Positions 52,456-61,306 of a DNA stretch of 64,000 nucleotides are shown here, in pieces. The stretch spans positions 1 through 64,000 of the forward strand of contig JAGALQ010000027.1 of assembly GCA_017625095.1 (NCBI GenBank), in the 5' to 3' direction. Within the stretch, counting starts at the first letter, position 1. Every line of letters starts with the position of its first letter. Both the position numbers and the translations under genes were made by a program. Source of the DNA: Clostridia bacterium (GTDB lineage: Bacteria > Bacillota > Clostridia > Oscillospirales > Acutalibacteraceae). Under the pieces are notes generated by a model. It searched no databases, was not told the DNA's origin, and worked only from the letters and a program-made list of their open reading frames with translations.

Positions 52456-53007
52456 TCAATCAATATGCATTCTGTAATTCTTTACTTTATAAGTCACAGA
52501 TCCGTCGCTTTTGGAATGTTCGCCGTAGCTTTCAAATTTCAAGCCGCACTTTTCCATAACTCTGCCCGATGCAGGGTTATCAACCGCATGACTTGCCGTG
52601 AAATCCTTTATGCCGTGTATTTCGTTAGAGTATTTGATAATTTCCTTTGTAGCTTCGGTTGTGTAACCTTTGTTCCAGTATTCATATCTTATGTTATAGC
52701 CGAATCCCCAGGCACTGTCGTTATTTCCCATCGGTCCTATGCTGATGCTGCCGATAAGAATATTGCCTTCTTTCAGCACGATTCCCCAATGAAAATCTTC
52801 TTCAGTGGGGACTATGTCGTTAATCCATCGAAAAGTTTGGCTTATATCGGTATAAAGGGGATAAGACATAAACTTGTTAACCCTCGGGTCGCTGTGCCAC
52901 AAAAATGCTGTTTCTGCATCCTCGGGAGTTAACGGTCTTAAAATCAGTCGCTCTGTTTCGAGAACGGGAGTTTTTTCATAATATAATTCTTGATTTGTTT
53001 TATTCAT
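52456..53007 (-). CDS. GNAT acetyltransferase of the RimJ/RimL type
   Basis: The 183-residue protein opens TPVLETERLILRPLTPEDAE, the standard start of the RimJ/RimL acetyltransferases, and has WNKGYTTEATKEIIKYS as acetyl-CoA loop and NPASGRVMEKCGL near the end. It may acetylate a protein N-terminus or a small amine. Its ATG overlaps the stop of the upstream phosphodiesterase (ATGA type), so it is translationally coupled. Confidence 0.92.
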   Translation of the reverse strand: MNKTNQELYYEKTPVLETERLILRPLTPEDAETAFLWHSDPRVNKFMSYPLYTDISQTFRWINDIVPTEEDFHWGIVLKEGNILIGSISIGPMGNNDSAWGFGYNIRYEYWNKGYTTEATKEIIKYSNEIHGIKDFTASHAVDNPASGRVMEKCGLKFESYGEHSKSDGSVTYKVKNYRMHID

Positions 53008-54125
53008 TTCTTACTCCTTTTCTTTGTTTCTATTGCAATAAAAGGTACGGTCATTTCTTCTTCGGTAAGACCTGCGTGAACACCGACAAATTCACGGTCT
53101 TCACGTTCTATGAACAATGATTTATTACCGGTTGCAACAGCAAGGAAATCACCGACAAAATCATATGCTCTTGCGTGCGTTTTTCCGAATCCGAAAAGAT
53201 TATTCGCAAAGACCTCTTCTTTTGTTAAAAGTTTAAAATCATCGCCGAAAAGTCTGCTAAACTCGTTTCTGAAATCATCTTTCATACCGTCTTTCACAAA
53301 AAAGCTCAGGGCTCTCGGCTCGATTGACGGAGGATGTTTCAGCATTGCGGAAAGTTCGGGATAATCCTCAAGATATTCATTCACACCGTCGCACAGTCCG
53401 TGGTCTGCGGTGATGATAACAAGAGAGTTTTTAAGCCTTTTGCAAAGCTTTTCGACTTCTCTGTTAATATGCAGAATCTGTTCGTGTGCCTGCTCGCCTT
53501 TAACTCCGTATCTGTGCATTGCAGTGTCGGGCTGATGCCAATAGGTGTATATGTATTTTGCTTTTCTTTTTCTCGAAAGCCGTTTTACGGTTTTGCAGAT
53601 ATGAGGCACACTTTTTATGTGATGCTTTGAAAAAGGAGATACATAAACGGCAGAGCCTTTTCCGTTAACCTCTTCAATTTTTTCAAATATTCTTTTGTAA
53701 GGGATGTACCTCCACGCAACGTTAAAGTCTGCCGCAGGCTCACCGTTTTTCTGTAAAGCATTGCGGAACACCGCAACATTTTCGCCTATTTCATCAAAGT
53801 ACAAATCCCAGCCGAGCCAGGCGGTTTCGACGGGAGAGTATCCGCTTTCTATTGCTGTTGTTGCCGCAACGGTTGTTGAGGGATATACAGACGAAATCGG
53901 ACAAACAAAATGCTTTCTCAGAAAGTCGTTTTCGTTCAGGTGTTCGTTGATTGCCGAAACGCCCAATCCGTCAAAAAGCATTACGATTATATTTTTATAG
54001 TCTTTTTCGAGTAATTTATCAAATTCGGGTAAGGTTTTATGTTGACAGTCTTTAACACCAAAGTGGTTTAAAACAGACGAAGCGATTGATAAAATGCTTC
54101 TGTCATAATTTGGGTATGTAATCAT
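53004..54125 (-). CDS. Type I phosphodiesterase/nucleotide pyrophosphatase-like protein
   Basis: The 373-residue protein belongs to the alkaline phosphatase superfamily, NPP-like branch: VMLFDGLGVSAI with the metal Asp, YPSTTVAATTAIESG with the nucleophile Thr, HQPDTAMHRYG, and ITADHGLCDG. It lacks a signal peptide. The substrate is probably a nucleotide or phosphodiester but is not known. It starts six bases after the methyltransferase stop and overlaps the acetyltransferase start, so the three genes form one operon. Confidence 0.9.
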   Translation of the reverse strand: MITYPNYDRSILSIASSVLNHFGVKDCQHKTLPEFDKLLEKDYKNIIVMLFDGLGVSAINEHLNENDFLRKHFVCPISSVYPSTTVAATTAIESGYSPVETAWLGWDLYFDEIGENVAVFRNALQKNGEPAADFNVAWRYIPYKRIFEKIEEVNGKGSAVYVSPFSKHHIKSVPHICKTVKRLSRKRKAKYIYTYWHQPDTAMHRYGVKGEQAHEQILHINREVEKLCKRLKNSLVIITADHGLCDGVNEYLEDYPELSAMLKHPPSIEPRALSFFVKDGMKDDFRNEFSRLFGDDFKLLTKEEVFANNLFGFGKTHARAYDFVGDFLAVATGNKSLFIEREDREFVGVHAGLTEEEMTVPFIAIETKKRSKK

Positions 54126-54130
54126 AACTT

Positions 54131-54964
54131 TTACTCCTTTCTCAACACGTCAAGCGTGTGGTGCGATAAACCGATTAAATCCTGTCTTTCGCAGGTCTTG
54201 AAATGGTATTTCAGATACAGTTCATAGGTTTCGTTATCCATTTGGTCTATTACTTCACGCATATGCATGGCATAACCGTCAGTCGCAACAAAATGAAGTC
54301 TTTGAGCATTCAGTTCTTCAGTCAGCTCAAAGATTTCATCTCTGGTATAGAGCTTGAAAACACCGTGCGGAGGAAAGAATGTTTCAAAGGTTTCGGTGTC
54401 AATAAGCCCGTCTTCGATGCTTTGCTTTACCTTATTGTTTTTGAAAATTCCCGTTAAAACAGATGGGTCAACCATACAGTAAGCAACAAAAACATAGCCG
54501 CCGCTTTTGGTGATTCGCATTGCTTCCGACAGTGCCTTTTTCTGCTCTTCAACCGTGTAGAGATGATACATCGGACCGAGCAAAAGTGTCATGTCATAGC
54601 TTTCGTCGGGATATTCGGACAGATTGATTGCGTTGCCTTGTCTGATGCTGATTTTTTCATTCGGCTGTGTTTTTGCTTTGAAAACCTCGATGTTATGCTC
54701 GATGAGCTCAACCGCATCAACCTCAAAACCTTTTTGAGCAAAGTAATGCGAGTATCTGCCCGTAGCTGCACCGATTTCCATAATTTTCATACCGTCTTTC
54801 AGATATTTCTCAACATACTTTGTAGTTGTAAGGAATTCAATTCTGCCGTGCTTTGATAAAAGACGGGAATCCTCATCAATACGGTTATAGAAATCTACAA
54901 GATGATCACCTGTTTTTACAGTTTGCTTTTTGAAAAGTTTTTTGATTAATTTAAACAATTTCAT
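54131..54964 (-). CDS. Class I SAM-dependent methyltransferase
   Basis: The 277-residue protein has the SAM motif MEIGAATGRYSHYFA, the acidic motif VDAVELIEHN, and MTLLLGPMYHLYT, as in Methyltransf_11/25 enzymes. N-terminal residues are Lys-rich and hydrophobic. The substrate is unknown. It leads the three-gene operon and lies about 20 bases after a terminator that follows a 36-residue peptide gene. Confidence 0.88.
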   Translation of the reverse strand: MKLFKLIKKLFKKQTVKTGDHLVDFYNRIDEDSRLLSKHGRIEFLTTTKYVEKYLKDGMKIMEIGAATGRYSHYFAQKGFEVDAVELIEHNIEVFKAKTQPNEKISIRQGNAINLSEYPDESYDMTLLLGPMYHLYTVEEQKKALSEAMRITKSGGYVFVAYCMVDPSVLTGIFKNNKVKQSIEDGLIDTETFETFFPPHGVFKLYTRDEIFELTEELNAQRLHFVATDGYAMHMREVIDQMDNETYELYLKYHFKTCERQDLIGLSHHTLDVLRKE

Positions 54965-54982
54965 AATAATTCTCCTTATAGA

Positions 54983-55025
54983 TAAAAAACAAACGGTGTA
55001 AGTTTCTGCAGCAACTTACACCGTT
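54983..55025 (-). terminator. Terminator of the 36-residue peptide gene
   Basis: AACGGTGTAAGTT and AACTTACACCGTT pair perfectly around eight bases; on the minus strand TTGTTTTTT follows. Some read-through could feed the methyltransferase operon. Confidence 0.85.
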
Positions 55026-55047
55026 ATAAACATATGGAAATATATGA

Positions 55048-55158
55048 TTATCTATCCCAAAATGAATATAGAGGTATAAGCCTGCCCGATGACTGATAAT
55101 CATGCTGTGCAAGCCAATTCATATCCATATCAAGTTTTGAGAACAGATATGTTTTCAT
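55048..55158 (-). CDS. Orphan small peptide, 36 residues
   Basis: The gene has a near-perfect promoter (55186-55214), TGAGGT before its ATG, and a strong terminator, so it is a genuine unit. The product is MKTYLFSKLDMDMNWLAQHD followed by YQSSGRLIPLYSFWDR. It is rich in aromatic residues, has no Cys and no membrane segment. It could be a signalling or precursor peptide or a leader peptide; I recognise no family. It lies between an AraC gene and a methyltransferase. Confidence 0.65.
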   Translation of the reverse strand: MKTYLFSKLDMDMNWLAQHDYQSSGRLIPLYSFWDR

Positions 55159-55185
55159 AAATTTACCTCATTTTGATTTTTTGAC

Positions 55186-55214
55186 AATATAGCACATTGG
55201 ATTTACTTTGTCAA
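55186..55214 (-). promoter_or_regulatory. Promoter of the 36-residue peptide gene
   Basis: On the minus strand TTGACA (55214-55209) and TATATT (55191-55186) are 17 bp apart. The -35 box overlaps the last codons of the AraC gene. Confidence 0.75.
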
Positions 55215-56017
55215 GCTTTTGTTTTATTCTTTCTGTAGTACTCGGTTGGTGTCTGCCCGATTATTCTTTTGAAAACACGTGCGAAATTGCAGGGGTCAAG
55301 CCCTGCTGCAATTGCCGCCTGTGTTATACTGCAGTTTTCCTTTTCGATGATGTCGCGGGCTTTGTGAACACGCAGAGCTGTCAGATACTGATGCGGAGAA
55401 ACTGTGGTTTTTTCTTTGAATAAAACGGAGAAATAGCTGCGCTCAAGTCCTACTTCACGGGCAATCAGGTCAATGCTGAGCGGCTCGTGGTATTTTGATT
55501 CCATCAAACCTATTGCATGCTCTATGCGGTTGTCATATACGGTCGCTTTGCGGCTTTTCATCAGTATTCCTAGAAACTCATATATGCATGCTGTTTCGCG
55601 CAAAGCTTTGCCTGCGTCGCTGCGTCCCCATTCGTCAACCATTTTTATTACACAACCGCACAGTTCGGTGAAAAGCTCAGATGGTGCAAACGGTGTGTCG
55701 GAAGAAATTCCCGCTTCTCTGAAAATGAAGCCGAGGTCCAATCCGTCAACAGCGCACCAGTATCCCTTTCTCGGGTCTGTCGAGTCAGCTGTGTGTGTAA
55801 CGGTATCACCCGGAAAAAGAATGTAGCAATCTCCCGGGGATACGGCAAATTCTTTTTCGTTAATTATTACCGAGCCGTAGCCTTCAACGCAGCATTCGAT
55901 TATATATACGTTGCGGATAATGGGACCGTAGCATTCTCCGGGTTGCAGGTCATATTCTTTTTCGCAGTGCAGAACGGTGGGTACTTGCCTGTTGATAAAG
56001 TTGTGAATATCTGCCAT
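55211..56017 (-). CDS. AraC-family transcriptional regulator with cupin N-terminus
   Basis: The 268-residue protein has an AraC ligand-binding cupin part (YDLQPGECYGP, FAVSPGDCYILFPGDTVTHT) and C-terminal double helix-turn-helix (LIAREVGLERSYFSVLFKEKTTVSPHQYLTALR and AAIAAGLDPCNFARVFKRIIGQTPTEY). Such proteins mostly sense sugars. It is divergent from an oxidoreductase gene 128 bases away, its likely target. GGGAG precedes ATG 56017. Confidence 0.92.
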   Translation of the reverse strand: MADIHNFINRQVPTVLHCEKEYDLQPGECYGPIIRNVYIIECCVEGYGSVIINEKEFAVSPGDCYILFPGDTVTHTADSTDPRKGYWCAVDGLDLGFIFREAGISSDTPFAPSELFTELCGCVIKMVDEWGRSDAGKALRETACIYEFLGILMKSRKATVYDNRIEHAIGLMESKYHEPLSIDLIAREVGLERSYFSVLFKEKTTVSPHQYLTALRVHKARDIIEKENCSITQAAIAAGLDPCNFARVFKRIIGQTPTEYYRKNKTKA

Positions 56018-56145
56018 ATTTACTGCTCCCAACAAAATGATGAAAAATTCACACAAAGTTTACTTGATAAATCGCTCAAAAATCAATAGAATTGTAACAG
56101 AAGATATTATAAATATCAAGAAACAAAATGAAAGGTGAGTTTTCT

Positions 56146-57156
56146 GTGGGTAAGAAATTACAGGTTGCAAACATCGGTATGAAATTCGGTATGAGTCACG
56201 TTGAGGGTGCGCTCAATTATGAGGGTGCGGAAGTAGCCATTATCTGTGACAGCAATGAAGAAAATCTTCGCTTTGCGGGTGAAAGATATAACATTCCCGA
56301 AGAAAAATGGGTAACCGACTATATGGATATCGTTAACAATAAGGATATCGACGTGGTTACTGTTGCAATCCCTGACCAGCAGCATAAGAAAGTTTCCTGC
56401 GATCTGCTTCGTGCAGGCAAGCACGTGCTTTGCGAGAAGCCTCTTGCGCTGACAAGAGAGGATATTGAAGAGATTGTAAAGGTAGCAGAGGAATCCGGTG
56501 CTAAATTTATGGTAGGTCAGATTTGCAGATTTACTCCTGCTTTTGAAAAGGCTAAGGAACTTATTGAGTCAGGAACAATAGGCGAGCTGTATTTTGTTGA
56601 GTCTGAGTATGCTCACGATTATATGCTCATTCAGGAGCCCTGGCGTTGTGATCCTCAGCGTCACGGTGTAATCGGCGGCGGCTGCCACGCAGTCGATCTG
56701 CTCAGATGGCTTGCAGGCGATCCGCAGGAGGTTTTTGCCTACGGCACACACAAACTCTTACCGCACGTTACTTATGACGATGCAACAATTGCGATTATGA
56801 AGTTTGACGATAATCTTGCAGGTAAGGTTTTCGTTTCAACCGGCTGTAAGCGTGATTACACAATGAGAACCGTTATTTACGGCACAAAGGGCACAATTAT
56901 CTGTGACAACACTTCTCCCACAATCACACTCTTTACCGTTGATGAGAATCAGGTTACAAAAGACCCCGAAACAATTGAGATTGAGGTCAATAACCACAAC
57001 GCAGTCAAGGAGTTTGAGGTCTTTGCCGATGCAATTCTCAACGATAAAGACGTTCTGACAGATGCAAGAGAAGGCGCAAAAACAGTTGAGGTCTGCCTTG
57101 CAATTGTCAAGTCTGCAACAACAGGCGAGAAGGTTAAGCCCAACTACGAGTTTTAA
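56146..57156 (+). CDS. Gfo/Idh/MocA family oxidoreductase
   Basis: The 336-residue protein is a NAD(P)-dependent sugar or inositol-type dehydrogenase. The Rossmann part starts LQVANIGMKFGMSHVEG and includes AIICDSNEEN and AGKHVLCEKPLALT with the conserved Lys of EKP; GGGCHAVDLLRWL supplies the catalytic His region. GTG 56146 is preferred because AAAGGTGAG precedes it; the ATG six codons upstream lacks a site. The divergent AraC gene suggests control by a sugar ligand. Confidence 0.9.
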   Translation: MGKKLQVANIGMKFGMSHVEGALNYEGAEVAIICDSNEENLRFAGERYNIPEEKWVTDYMDIVNNKDIDVVTVAIPDQQHKKVSCDLLRAGKHVLCEKPLALTREDIEEIVKVAEESGAKFMVGQICRFTPAFEKAKELIESGTIGELYFVESEYAHDYMLIQEPWRCDPQRHGVIGGGCHAVDLLRWLAGDPQEVFAYGTHKLLPHVTYDDATIAIMKFDDNLAGKVFVSTGCKRDYTMRTVIYGTKGTIICDNTSPTITLFTVDENQVTKDPETIEIEVNNHNAVKEFEVFADAILNDKDVLTDAREGAKTVEVCLAIVKSATTGEKVKPNYEF

Positions 57157-57180
57157 TTATTAATAAAACAGCGCAAAAAG

Positions 57181-57579
57181 AAACCCCGTTCGTGAATGCA
57201 AGGGGTTGCTGAGGACAGAAATAACAGACCATTGGGAGACATTTTGTAAAGAAATGTTCTCCCAATTTTCTTTTTATAAAAATGACACTTTCGACTCATA
57301 GTAAGTTATATACCTTGAGAGCGATTATGTCAGTCAAAAACAAGTTCTTTTCGGTATGCATAAGTGATATTGCAAATTAAAAATTTGCAGTGATATTTTT
57401 GATAAATCAAAAGTGATATTGAACCCTTGCGGTTTTAGTGTTGTTTTATTCGCATAAAACTGTCCGAAGGACGATAACACTGTGCATAGCACAATAACAC
57501 TGCGTAGCAATACAACTCACCATATGGCGAATAAAACTGCCGAGTGTCCTTACGAACACTCGGCTAATGAACGGGGTTT
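57181..57579. mobile_element. Mosaic hairpin element with terminal inverted repeats (399 bp)
   Basis: The ends are AAACCCCGTTC (57181-57191) and GAACGGGGTTT (57569-57579), a perfect 11-bp inverted repeat. The inside is a chain of very short hairpins (CAAAT/ATTTG, GTCC/GGAC, GTGC/GCAC, ACC/GGT) joined by a repeated linker GTGATATT or ATAACACT. No gene is seen. It ends at the terminator of the glycerophosphodiesterase gene. Confidence 0.7.
57531..57564 (-). terminator. Intrinsic terminator of the glycerophosphodiesterase gene
   Basis: GCCGAGTGT and ACACTCGGC pair perfectly; on the minus strand AGTTTTATT follows. It lies inside the mosaic element. Confidence 0.75.
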
Positions 57580-57594
57580 TATGTTTTTATCTGA

Positions 57595-58443
57595 TCAGTT
57601 GCAAAGTATGTCGGTTTCTATGTATCTTACACCCATATCGTAGAGTGCCTTTGCCTCTTCAAGTGTGTTTACAGTGAACAGTGAGAAGTTGATGTTTTCG
57701 CTCTTTGCAAGCTTGATGTTTTCTTCTGTGTTTTTGTCGTAGCTTGCCGAAAGCCATACGTTATCGCCGATTGCTTTTGCCTGGGATATAGCTTCGGGTG
57801 TCATCTCATCTACAAGGTACCACAGCTCAATATCGGGGTTGAGGTCGTGTATTGCCTGAAGCTGCTTGAGATTGTATGTGAGCACAATTGCCTGGTCGGT
57901 AAGTCCTCTCCGGGTTATTGCGTTGACAATGGCGTCAAGCTTATCATAGTTTTCTATACCGATTTCAATCTGCGGTCTGGTTTCCGTGCCGACAAAAACG
58001 TCAAGATATTCTTCAAGTGTGGGTATGCGTGAATCCTTATATTTCCATACGTTCGGACCCCAGTCGTAGCTGAATGTCTTGAGCTCTTTGAGTGTCAGGT
58101 CTTCAATCTTGCCGTATTCGCAGAATCTTCCGTCAACCTCAGCGTTGTGAATAACTACCCATCTGTTGTCCTTGGTCAACTGGATATCACACTCAGCAGA
58201 GTAGTAACCGTTTTTTACAGCTTCTTCAAATGAGGGCAGCGAGTTTTCGGGTGCAAGCGCGTTGACACCTCTGTGAGCTGTCAGGTAAACGGGATCATCC
58301 TCAGAGCCTATGCCGTTTTCAGAAAGAGAAATAAGCTCTTTGGGCTGGTTGAACAAATAAATGATGGGGTATGTGGGAGATAAAACGGAGAAATAAATCG
58401 GTACAAGAATAAGTGATATGATTTTGTTGATTATGCTTATCAT
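57595..58443 (-). CDS. Membrane-anchored glycerophosphodiester phosphodiesterase
   Basis: GDPD enzymes split glycerophosphodiesters into glycerol-3-phosphate and an alcohol. The 282-residue protein has an N-terminal membrane helix (ISLILVPIYFSVLSP), then a GDPD TIM barrel: TAHRGVNALAPENSLPSFEEA, AECDIQLTKDNRWVVIHNAEVDG, and EIGIE. Catalytic His and Glu/Asp ligands are all present. ATG 58443 is chosen because AAAGGA precedes it by about ten bases. Confidence 0.93.
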   Translation of the reverse strand: MISIINKIISLILVPIYFSVLSPTYPIIYLFNQPKELISLSENGIGSEDDPVYLTAHRGVNALAPENSLPSFEEAVKNGYYSAECDIQLTKDNRWVVIHNAEVDGRFCEYGKIEDLTLKELKTFSYDWGPNVWKYKDSRIPTLEEYLDVFVGTETRPQIEIGIENYDKLDAIVNAITRRGLTDQAIVLTYNLKQLQAIHDLNPDIELWYLVDEMTPEAISQAKAIGDNVWLSASYDKNTEENIKLAKSENINFSLFTVNTLEEAKALYDMGVRYIETDILCN

Positions 58444-58612
58444 TGTTTGAATTCCTTTCATTTGTTATATAGTGAGTATAACAGACGATTTGAAATAAAA
58501 CAATAGCGATTTTCCAAAAACTATGCAACGTTACAGATATCGGTTGAAATTACGGACTTGTTTTGATAGAATAAAAACATAATTTAAAAGTGTTTTATGT
58601 CGGGAGGCATTT

Positions 58613-60937
58613 ATGAGAATTATACAGACAATTATTTCTTATCTTGCAATAGCTGCAGCTTTTGTTTCTTCACTCTTTTCATTCGGCAGCAAGGAATTGG
58701 TGCCCTATATAAATGAATATACCGTTCCCGACAGTATTCCGGGATACAGCGTTATTTCCACCGATGAAAAGACAGACTGGACGGCAAAATGGATCTGGGA
58801 TAAGGAAAATCTGACCAAAGAAAACACCTGGATGTGTTTTAATAAAAGGATAGTTATTGATAAGGTGCCCGAATCGCTTGTTGCCGATATCTCTGCCGAT
58901 TCAAAATACTGGCTTTACATAAACGGTGAAACCGTGGTGTTTGAAGGAAGTGCAAAACGCGGTCCCGAAAAAAACGCAGGTTATTATGACAGCACGGATA
59001 TTGCGCCTTACCTCAATCAGGGAGAAAATACAATTGCTGCGCTGGTGTGGTATTGGGATAATGAAACAAGCTATTCTTACAGCGGCAGCGGTCAGGGGGG
59101 CTTCATTTTCGAAGCGATAAACGAAGATATAAGCATAGTTTCAGATAAAAGCTGGAAGGTTAAAAGAAACAGTGCTTATGTTGACAGTGCGCTTTATCCG
59201 CCCAATTACAGGCTTCCCGAATACAGCATTTATTTTGATGCAAGAAAAGATCAGCCCGATTGGATAAATGCAGGTTACGATGTTTCTTCGTGGGAAAACG
59301 CAACGGAATATGCTGTCGGCGGTGAGGGTGCTTACGGCAAGCTCTACCCGAGAGGAATTCCGTTCCTGAAGGATTACGGTCTTAAAGACTATGAGAATTC
59401 AAAAGATTACGAAAACTATACCGTAAAAAAGCTTTTCGGTGAAAAAATCACAGTGGATGTTCCGTACAATGCGCAGTTAACCCCTTATCTTAAAATCATA
59501 GCTCCTGCAGGCAAGAAAATCCGCATCACAACGGAGAATACCCTGATCGGTGCGGTCTCAACAACCTACATAACCAAGGAGGGCGAGCAGGAGTTTGAAG
59601 CTTTAGGGTGGTTTAACGGCGAGCATATCACATACAAAATACCGAAAGGTGTTACCGTTGTTTCGCTGATGTATCGCGAAACGGGTTATGACAGCCAATT
59701 CTGCGGCGATTTCAGGTGCGACGATGAGTTTATGAATTCGCTTTGGCAGAAATCCCTGCGCACTCTTTATGTGACGATGCGAGATAATTTTATGGACTGT
59801 CCCGACAGAGAGAGGGCACAGTGGTGGGGCGACGTCACAAGTGAAATGATTATGACAATGTACTCTATGGACAGCAACTCCTATTTGCTGTATCAGAAGG
59901 GTGTAGAGGCGATGCTCTCTCATATTGATGACACAAAGGTGCTCCAGACTGTCGTGCCCATCAGCGGCGATTATTTTGAGCTTCCCGTTCAGCAGCTTGC
60001 AGGCATCGTAGGCTTTCTGACTTATTATGAATATACGGGTGATTCAGCTTTTGTCGAAAAGGTTTATGATGCTTCTCTTGATTATCTCAAGCTTTGGGAG
60101 ATAGGTGAAGACGGTCTTGTCGTTCACCGCAGCGGCTCGTGGGATTGGCCGGATTGGGGCTCAAAAGCCGATATGACGGCTGTTGAAAACGCCTGGTATT
60201 ACTATGCTCTTTCTGCTGTTGAGCAGATGGCTGAGCTTCTGCAGAAAGACGGTGACATTGCTTTTATCGCTGAAAGAAAAGCTGATGCAGCAGCAGGATT
60301 TGAATCTCTCTGGACAGAAAACGGCTATAAAAGCAAAGACGTCAGAAAACCCGATGACAGGGCAAATGCGCTTGCTGTTTTGTCGGGTCTTGCAGATGAA
60401 GAGCAGTATGATGTTATAAAAAATGTTCTCACAACCACAAAGAATTCGAGCCCGTATATGGAGTATTATGTTCTTGAAGCTCTTTGTGAGATGGGTGAAT
60501 ACCAAGCGGCAGCAGACCGTATCAAGGACAGATATAAGGATATGATGGGTGAGGATTATTCTACTCTCTGGGAATTCTGGGATTCGTGGCGCGGCACTAA
60601 AAATCACGCGTGGAGCGGCGGACCTCTCGTTATAATGAGCAAGCATTTTGCAGGCATCACTCCGCTTGAAGCAGGCTATGAAAAAGTTAAAATCGATCCC
60701 GAATACAGCCTTTCCGACAGTATGAGCTGTACCGTTCCGAGCGTTAAAGGTCTTATCACTCTTAAGTATGAGAAAACATCAGAGGGTTACGTTATCAACC
60801 TTACTCTCCCCGAAGGTGTGAAGGTTGAGCTGTCTGTTCCCGACAACGCTGTTGTGAATGCGAATTCACAGCTCGTTTACCAAAACGGTGATTATGTTAA
60901 TAATAGCGCTGACATCACCGTTGTGTCTGATAAATGA
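58613..60937 (+). CDS. Alpha-L-rhamnosidase-like glycosidase (GH78 type)
   Basis: The 774-residue protein has an N-terminal hydrophobic signal or anchor (IIQTIISYLAIAAAFVSSLFS), beta-sandwich domains (about 55-370, with WTAKWIWDKEN and GENTIAALVWYWDN), and an (alpha/alpha)6 barrel with MDCPDRERAQWWGDVTSEM, holding the acid/base region of GH78, GSWDWPDWG, and LWEFWDSWRGTKNHAWSGG near the end. It likely removes terminal rhamnose from external glycans. GGGAGG precedes the ATG. Confidence 0.88.
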   Translation: MRIIQTIISYLAIAAAFVSSLFSFGSKELVPYINEYTVPDSIPGYSVISTDEKTDWTAKWIWDKENLTKENTWMCFNKRIVIDKVPESLVADISADSKYWLYINGETVVFEGSAKRGPEKNAGYYDSTDIAPYLNQGENTIAALVWYWDNETSYSYSGSGQGGFIFEAINEDISIVSDKSWKVKRNSAYVDSALYPPNYRLPEYSIYFDARKDQPDWINAGYDVSSWENATEYAVGGEGAYGKLYPRGIPFLKDYGLKDYENSKDYENYTVKKLFGEKITVDVPYNAQLTPYLKIIAPAGKKIRITTENTLIGAVSTTYITKEGEQEFEALGWFNGEHITYKIPKGVTVVSLMYRETGYDSQFCGDFRCDDEFMNSLWQKSLRTLYVTMRDNFMDCPDRERAQWWGDVTSEMIMTMYSMDSNSYLLYQKGVEAMLSHIDDTKVLQTVVPISGDYFELPVQQLAGIVGFLTYYEYTGDSAFVEKVYDASLDYLKLWEIGEDGLVVHRSGSWDWPDWGSKADMTAVENAWYYYALSAVEQMAELLQKDGDIAFIAERKADAAAGFESLWTENGYKSKDVRKPDDRANALAVLSGLADEEQYDVIKNVLTTTKNSSPYMEYYVLEALCEMGEYQAAADRIKDRYKDMMGEDYSTLWEFWDSWRGTKNHAWSGGPLVIMSKHFAGITPLEAGYEKVKIDPEYSLSDSMSCTVPSVKGLITLKYEKTSEGYVINLTLPEGVKVELSVPDNAVVNANSQLVYQNGDYVNNSADITVVSDK

Positions 60938-60942
60938 TAAAG

Positions 60943-61289
60943 AAACACCGCACAGTTAGCGTAGTGCCCTTAAGGACACTACGCATCGATATAAATCCCT
61001 TGCGGGATTTTCGATATGTTGTCGCAACTCGATATGCTACGCTCGATATGTTTGCTTCGCAAACGAGGGATTTATATCGAATTGAGCTCATATAACGAGC
61101 GAAATATATCGAGCTGAATGTAGCGAAGCATATCGACAAATAGCATCTGTGTCCACAAATGCAGTGCTTGTCAAGAAAAAAAGGACAGAGAACGTAAAAA
61201 GTTCTCTGTCCTTTTCCTGTCGGCAGGTAACGTACTTTATTGAGTTAAAAAAACTGTCCTTCAGAGTACGCACAGTTTGTGCGGTGTTT
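60943..61289. mobile_element. Mosaic hairpin element with terminal inverted repeats (347 bp)
   Basis: The ends AAACACCGCACA (from 60943) and TGTGCGGTGTTT (to 61289) are inverted repeats. The inside is a chain of hairpins (CCTTGCGGG, TTGTCGCAA, TTTGCTTCGCAAA) joined by repeated CGATAT linkers. Near one end stands GCGTAGTG/CACTACGC with a CCTTAAGG loop, parallel to the GCCGAGTGT hairpin of the 57181 element, so both belong to one class. A copy of the dispersed repeat of 36490 lies at 61138-61175. Confidence 0.65.
61179..61215. terminator. Strong bidirectional hairpin
   Basis: AAAAGGACAGAGAAC and GTTCTCTGTCCTTTT pair perfectly over 15 bp around seven bases, flanked by A and T tracts, between convergent genes. 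Confidence 0.75.
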
Positions 61290-61306
61290 TTGTGTATATG
61301 CGGTCT

